NCBI GenBank assembly: GCA_947089135.1
Contig: CAMUJF010000007.1
Span: forward strand, 58,149 to 122,148
Length of the DNA stretch: 64,000 bases
Origin: an uncultured Clostridia bacterium
GTDB taxonomy: Bacteria; Bacillota; Clostridia; Oscillospirales; Ruminococcaceae
Direction: 5' to 3'
Shown here: in pieces, positions 60,336 to 64,000 of the stretch
Position numbering within the stretch: position 1 is the stretch's first letter
Layout of the letters: each line of letters opens with the position of its first letter
The notes under the pieces: model-generated
What the model was told of the DNA's origin: nothing
Database searches by the model: none
The model's input: only the letters and a program-made list of their open reading frames with translations
Translations under genes and position numbers: made by a program

Positions 60336-61646
60336 ATGAGTACTCAAAACTACAAAACACAAATGGAAGCCGCGCGGAAAGGCATTGTTACCCGCGAACT
60401 GAAAACAGTTGCAGAAAAGGAAAAAATGACCGTGGAGGAGCTTATGCCCCTTGTGGCAAGCGGAAAAGTTGTTATTCCCGCAAATAAAAATCACACCTGT
60501 CTTGACCCCGAGGGCGTGGGCTCTATGCTGCGGACGAAGATAAACGTTAATCTGGGAGTTTCCCGCGACTGCAAGGACTACGACATTGAAATGAAAAAGG
60601 TAATGTCGGCAGTGGATATGGGCGCGGAGGCTATCATGGATCTGTCCAGCCACGGCAACACTCAGCCGTTCCGCCGCAAACTCACGGCAGAGTGTCCCGC
60701 TATGATAGGTACTGTTCCCGTGTACGACAGCGTTATCCACTATCAGCGCGACCTTGACACCCTTACCGCAAAGGATTTTATTGACGTGGTACGGCTTCAC
60801 GCTCAGGACGGCGTGGACTTTGTTACTCTTCACTGCGGAATCACCCGCAAAACAATTGACCAGATACGCAGGCACAAAAGGAAAATGAACATCGTTTCCC
60901 GCGGCGGCTCTCTTGTTTTTGCCTGGATGTGCATGACGGGTGAGGAAAATCCTTTTTACGAATACTATGATGAGATTCTTGACATTTGCAGGGAGTACGA
61001 CGTTACCGTTTCTCTCGGCGACGCCTGTCGCCCAGGCTGTCTTGCGGACGCTACCGACGTGTGCCAAATAGAGGAGCTTGTCCGCCTTGGGGAGCTTACC
61101 AAACGTGCTTGGGAAAAGGATGTTCAGGTCATGGTTGAGGGACCGGGACATGTCCCCATGGATCAGATAGCGGCAAATATGAAAGTCCAGCAGACTATTT
61201 GCATGGGCGCGCCGTTCTATGTTCTGGGACCTCTTGTTACCGACATTGCTCCCGGATACGACCATATCACGGGAGCGATCGGCGGAGCTATCGCCGCCAT
61301 GAACGGAGCTGCCTTTTTGTGCTATGTTACTCCGGCGGAGCACCTTGCTCTCCCCAACGTCGAGGACGTTAAACAGGGCATAATCGCAAGCAAAATAGCC
61401 GCCCATGCCGCGGACATTGCAAAGGGAGTACGCGGCGCAAGAGATATCGACGACCGAATGGGAGACGCCCGCCGCGCTCTTGATTGGGACGCTCAATGGG
61501 AATGCGCTCTCGATCCTGAAACCGCTAAAGCCATAAGATCCGACCGTTCCCCCGAACACGACGACACCTGTTCCATGTGCGGAAAATTCTGCGCCGTGCG
61601 GAGCATGAACAAGGCTTTGAACGGCGAACATATCGACATTCTGTAG
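60336..61646 (+). CDS. thiC: Phosphomethylpyrimidine synthase (HMP-P synthase)
   Basis: 436 residues, the short form of ThiC (without the long N-terminal region of the 600-residue types). Radical SAM enzyme converting AIR to HMP-P. Motifs: IMDLSSHGNTQPFRRKL, VDFVTLHCGITRKTI, VSRGGSLVFAWMC, DACRPGCLADATD, MVEGPGHVPMDQIAANM, APFYVLGPLVTDIAPGYDHI. The C-terminal cluster motif is CSMCGKFC, which reads Cx2Cx3C here. Last gene of the operon. Confidence 0.96.
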   Translation: MSTQNYKTQMEAARKGIVTRELKTVAEKEKMTVEELMPLVASGKVVIPANKNHTCLDPEGVGSMLRTKINVNLGVSRDCKDYDIEMKKVMSAVDMGAEAIMDLSSHGNTQPFRRKLTAECPAMIGTVPVYDSVIHYQRDLDTLTAKDFIDVVRLHAQDGVDFVTLHCGITRKTIDQIRRHKRKMNIVSRGGSLVFAWMCMTGEENPFYEYYDEILDICREYDVTVSLGDACRPGCLADATDVCQIEELVRLGELTKRAWEKDVQVMVEGPGHVPMDQIAANMKVQQTICMGAPFYVLGPLVTDIAPGYDHITGAIGGAIAAMNGAAFLCYVTPAEHLALPNVEDVKQGIIASKIAAHAADIAKGVRGARDIDDRMGDARRALDWDAQWECALDPETAKAIRSDRSPEHDDTCSMCGKFCAVRSMNKALNGEHIDIL

Positions 61647-61656
61647 TAAATAAAAA

Positions 61657-61694
61657 ATACAGCGCGGATAGTTATTTGTCCGCGCTGTTTGGCT
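61657..61694 (+). terminator. Terminator of the thiamine operon
   Basis: ACAGCGCGGA / TCCGCGCTGT stem followed by TTGGCTTTTAT. Confidence 0.85.
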
Positions 61695-61697
61695 TTT

Positions 61698-61802
61698 ATA
61701 CTAATCCCTCATTGAATTATGTTGCAAGCTCTCACCGCAAAACCACATATATTAAAGCTTGTTACGGTGATTTCTTGCTCATATCTAATAATGGATTAGT
61801 AT
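61698..61802. repeat. Dispersed ~105-bp palindromic repeat, copy C
   Basis: ATACTAATCCCTCATTG at the left, AATGGATTAGTAT at the right, inner arms CACCGCAA / TTACGGTG. Its right edge touches the stop codon of the minus-strand gene that follows. Confidence 0.85.
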
Positions 61803-62326
61803 TAGGAAAATTCCGCCCTGCTTCTGCGGTAGGCGTCGTTGTCCTTTTGGGCAAGCTCGCTCTGAGCGGCGGCAAGCTGCTTCCTAAGCTTGTCGGCTTC
61901 CTCGCCGGAAGCTGAACGAAGCTTCTGTTCAAGACGTTCGGCTTTTTCCCTGAGCTTTTTCAGTTCTCTGTCCACCTTGCCTGTATCGCAGGTGCATTCC
62001 TCCGATTCAGACTTCTCCTTTTCGGACTTTTCAGGTTCTTCGGGCTTATTCTCCGGTTTGTCGGATTCTTCCGGTTTGTCTGCCGGCTTGCTTTCGGGTC
62101 TGTCGAATTTAATTCCGGCAAGTCCGTTTTCGCCGTACTCCATATTATAGAGTCCGATCGGTTCGTCCTTTTCGGAGGGTATGTATTCGTCCCGCCTGAT
62201 GTTTTTCCCGCTCTCGTCAACGGGAACTCTTCCCTGCTTTTTCATGTCGTCCTGCGCTGCTTTTTGAACTTTCTGCAAATTCGCTTGTTTCAAAATATCA
62301 ATGCTGCTATTGTTTCCGATTTTCAT
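61802..62326 (-). CDS. Coiled-coil protein with Pro/Glu/Lys-rich middle
   Basis: 174 residues from the ATG at 62326 (MKIGNNSSIDILKQA), preceded by AAAGGAGG; the frame to 62344 is not supported. Layout: N-terminal ~80 residues mostly helical, an E/K/P-rich repeat stretch (PADKPEESDKPENKPEEPEK) and a C-terminal coiled coil (LKKLREKAERLEQKLRSASG) with a CTC motif between. No signal peptide. Looks like an FlgM/anti-sigma-like or structural coil but no family can be named. Controlled by a region with two palindromes. Confidence 0.65.
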   Translation of the reverse strand: MKIGNNSSIDILKQANLQKVQKAAQDDMKKQGRVPVDESGKNIRRDEYIPSEKDEPIGLYNMEYGENGLAGIKFDRPESKPADKPEESDKPENKPEEPEKSEKEKSESEECTCDTGKVDRELKKLREKAERLEQKLRSASGEEADKLRKQLAAAQSELAQKDNDAYRRSRAEFS

Positions 62327-62346
62327 TTCAGTGCCTCCTTTCATGC

Positions 62347-62366
62347 GGTTCTACTGAAATAGAACC
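62347..62366. promoter_or_regulatory. Short palindrome in the leader of the coiled-coil gene
   Basis: GGTTCTA / TAGAACC around 6 bases, between the promoter and the ribosome binding site. Confidence 0.45.
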
Positions 62367-62371
62367 TTACT

Positions 62372-62401
62372 AAGTATATTCTACCACAATAGAATATACT
62401 T
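62372..62401. promoter_or_regulatory. Perfect palindrome over the promoter of the coiled-coil gene
   Basis: AAGTATATTCT and AGAATATACTT with an 8-base spacer; it overlaps the -10 box and nearly all the spacer. Confidence 0.65.
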
Positions 62402-62406
62402 GTCAA
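62378..62406 (-). promoter_or_regulatory. Promoter of the coiled-coil gene
   Basis: TTGACA (62401-62406), 17-base spacer, TAGAAT (62378-62383). Confidence 0.75.
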
Positions 62407-62686
62407 TAACGTTGGAATAATTTTCGTGTTGCTTGTTTTGCAAAGCCATTTTTAAGGGTGCTATATAAATGTGCGTCAGTTGATTGTGCGGTGTTTTGAC
62501 AGAGGGTTTTTTTCTTGTTATTATGATTTGGAGTCATTTTATGCTGCGCACTTGTAAAACTATAATTTTTCAAGTGCGCAGCAAGTACGCAGAGAGTTCG
62601 TTCCGATATGGTTTTGTCACTTCGCAGAAGCGTTTCATAATGGTCTGTGACTATCATTCCGATATCCATACGCACACTCTCTCGTC

Positions 62687-63451
62687 CTACCTGTACCTGC
62701 AAATCTCCTCAAAATCAAGGCTTCCGCCGAAAATATCAAGCGCGCTTCCCACGGTGAAATCCAATCCTCCGCATTGTTTAAGAACTTCCAGATCGCTCAT
62801 GGAGCCTATCCCTCCCGCGTATGTAACCGGAAGTCTGCCCCACTTTCCGAGCATTTCCGCAAGAGGACGTTCAACGCCCCGCGCCTTGCCCTCTGCGTCA
62901 ACCGCGTGCACGAGAAATTCCGCGCAGTATTCCCCAAGGGTATCCATAGCGTCGGAAGTAAGCTTCACGTCTGTAAACTTCTGCCAGCGGTCGGTTACAA
63001 TAAAGTAATCGCCGTCCCGTCTTCGGCATGAGAGGTCAAGAACGAGACGTTCTTTTCCCACAGCCGCCGACAGACTTTTCAGTTTGCCGAAGTCTGCCTG
63101 TCCGTCACGGAAAACATAGGACGTGACGATTACGTGGGACGCTCCCTTTTCAAGAAAATCTACAGCGTTTTCGGCGTTTATGCCGCCTCCTATCTGGAGT
63201 CCACCGGGGTACGCCGCCAGAGCCGCGTAAGCCTGTTCAAGGTCTGCTCCGTAGTACTCCGACCCCTGCGGATTAAGGATAATAACGTGTCCTCCCCGCA
63301 AGTCCCTTGACTTGTACAGCTTCGCGTAAAAAGCCGAGTTCTTGTCGGAGACAAAATTTTCCCGCGCTTCGTTTCCCGCGTCTGCAAGACTTCCTCCTAC
63401 TATCTGCTTTACCTTTCCGTTGTGTATATCTATGCACGGTCTGAATCTCAT
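62687..63451 (-). CDS. hisA: HisA-type isomerase of the eukaryotic HIS6 subgroup
   Basis: 254 residues. Converts ProFAR to PRFAR in histidine synthesis. The sequence follows yeast HIS6 rather than bacterial HisA: FRPCIDIHNGKVKQIVGGSL, FYAKLYKSRDLRGGHVI, LQIGGGINAENA, HVIVTSYVF, LVLDLSCRRRDGDYFIV, FLVHAVDAEGKARGVE, VTYAGGIGSMSDLE and SALDIFGGSL. Stands alone, away from any his operon. The 62407-62686 gap downstream has only short unsupported frames. Confidence 0.9.
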   Translation of the reverse strand: MRFRPCIDIHNGKVKQIVGGSLADAGNEARENFVSDKNSAFYAKLYKSRDLRGGHVIILNPQGSEYYGADLEQAYAALAAYPGGLQIGGGINAENAVDFLEKGASHVIVTSYVFRDGQADFGKLKSLSAAVGKERLVLDLSCRRRDGDYFIVTDRWQKFTDVKLTSDAMDTLGEYCAEFLVHAVDAEGKARGVERPLAEMLGKWGRLPVTYAGGIGSMSDLEVLKQCGGLDFTVGSALDIFGGSLDFEEICRYR

Positions 63452-63720
63452 GGCATTTCCTCCGTTTTCGGTAATTACGTATTATGATACATCAAAAAAT
63501 ACTTTTTGGCAATACCATATACAAAAATATAAGGCAAAGGACGGGAAATATTGCTGTACTTAACGCTGCCCCTCTGTATTATCTCAAAAATTGAGGAAAA
63601 ATTTTTCGGTAATATTCTTTTCCGACAAGGGAAAATTATTAGCGTAAACCGTGTTTGCGGCGTTTTAAGCGTTGCACCCTATAAACGTTTGAATGCCGCA
63701 AATGCGTTTATTATAAAGGT

Positions 63721-63757
63721 TTCGCGGGATATAAAAGTCCCGCGAAAAAATTTTTTT
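63721..63757. terminator. Hairpin terminator before the rRNA-type promoters
   Basis: TTCGCGGGA / TCCCGCGAA with AAAAAATTTTTTT beyond. It isolates the promoters from upstream transcription. Confidence 0.7.
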
Positions 63758-63777
63758 GAAAAATTTTGCAAAAACGC

Positions 63778-63806
63778 TTGACAAATGATTGTAATTGTGG
63801 TAATAT
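63778..63806 (+). promoter_or_regulatory. Strong promoter P1 of a probable rRNA operon
   Basis: TTGACA (63778-63783), 17-base spacer, TAATAT (63801-63806), preceded by an A/T tract like an UP element. Confidence 0.75.
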
Positions 63807-63871
63807 ATTTAAGTCGCTTAACCGAGGCATTTGGAGCGGTTGAAAAAAATAAAAAAATTTTGAAAAACCTC

Positions 63872-63900
63872 TTGACAAATCCGAAGCTATGTGATATACT
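63872..63900 (+). promoter_or_regulatory. Strong promoter P2 of a probable rRNA operon
   Basis: TTGACA (63872-63877), 17-base spacer, TATACT (63895-63900). Downstream 63920-64000 carries a CGCTCC / GGAGTGCG hairpin and CTTGAAAATTGAACAAC, typical of Firmicute pre-16S leaders. The 16S gene itself is outside the window. Confidence 0.75.
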
Positions 63901-64000
63901 TTAAAAGTTCCACAAAATACGGAATCGCTCCAAATGATGGAGTGCGGAATCTTGAAAATTGAACAACAAACGAACCTGAAAAAGAAGGAAACCCTGAAAT

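Noticed and set aside
60084..61631. 515-codon open frame on the minus strand opposite thiC and thiD
   Set aside because: It is an antisense shadow: thiC is unmistakable on the plus strand, and the minus frame has no ribosome site, no family features and Ser/His/Phe-heavy composition.
62403..62702. 99-codon minus frame and 174-codon plus frame at 62484-63008
   Set aside because: No ribosome sites; the plus frame runs antisense into hisA and neither has recognisable features.
63551..63781. 76-codon plus frame before the rRNA-type promoters
   Set aside because: No ribosome binding site, and it runs through a terminator hairpin into a promoter.
1..64000. CRISPR array, prophage or integrative element
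   Set aside because: No regularly spaced direct repeats, no integrase, capsid, terminase, relaxase or transposase reading frames; TraX-like gene alone is not evidence of conjugation.

Overview
The window looks like chromosomal DNA of a spore-forming Clostridia member of the Ruminococcaceae/Oscillospiraceae type. The evidence is a germination protease (gpr), the SCIFF peptide with its radical SAM maturase next to yajC, a YtrA/YtrB-type GntR-ABC module, ECF-type thiamine uptake (thiW), Thr/Glu/Ser-rich lipoprotein linkers, and strong AGGAGG-type ribosome binding sites with TTGACA-17-TATAAT promoters. No phage genes, transposases, CRISPR array or restriction system were seen. Base composition is moderate, with a few clearly AT-richer genes (20598-22161, 44299-44982, 47564-47887) that look acquired.

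Layout. 1-4.8 kb: a partial YgjP/DUF45 metallopeptidase, a cation efflux protein, and the cluster yajC - TIGR04086-type membrane protein - SCIFF precursor - SCIFF maturase. 4.9-8 kb: GNAT, Nudix, aroQ, a decayed lipoprotein gene split by a MITE-like element, and a CPBP protease. 8-11.3 kb: two paralogous lipoproteins and a LytTR/DUF3021 pair. 11.3-16.6 kb: an endonuclease IV-like TIM barrel, YqeG, TraX, Nudix and typA. 16.8-17.1 kb: tRNA-Tyr and tRNA-Thr. 17.4-20.5 kb: a flavoprotein and a GH127 arabinofuranosidase. 20.6-22.2 kb: an AT-rich three-gene ExbB/ExbD-like unit. 22.2-23.3 kb: azlCD. 23.5-25.7 kb: a PilZ - ParA-like - ComFB-like operon. 26-31 kb: a papain-like amidase, membrane/PH proteins and an alanine symporter.

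31-44.3 kb is dominated by transglutaminase-fold proteins. A CBS-domain (CorC/CNNM) membrane protein is followed by five consecutive lipoproteins, each with an intact Cys-His-Asp triad. On the opposite strand lie an SDR gene, a polytopic TgpA-like transglutaminase and a leucine-rich-repeat surface protein. 44.3-50 kb holds small accessory genes: a lipoprotein, a DUF1444-like protein, a histidine phosphatase, a SLOG protein facing an XRE regulator, a long palindromic non-coding stretch, and two paralogous membrane proteins of which the second has an in-frame stop. 50-52 kb: gpr, rpsT with a long leader, a small lipoprotein. 52-56.8 kb: ABC permease, ABC ATPase, VanY-type carboxypeptidase and a GntR regulator with a palindromic operator. 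57-61.7 kb: a TPP riboswitch, a truncated second TPP-like element and thiW-thiM-thiE-thiD-thiC. 61.8-63.5 kb: a coiled-coil protein and a eukaryotic-type HisA. The window ends in two tandem strong promoters and a leader that look like the start of an rRNA operon whose 16S gene lies just outside.

Three units could represent undescribed biology: the PilZ/ParA/ComFB operon, the minimal ExbB/ExbD-like unit in a Gram-positive genome, and the transglutaminase lipoprotein array. A ~105-bp palindromic repeat occurs three times (34.3, 46.8, 61.7 kb). Family names are from recognition of motifs in the translations; no database search was run.
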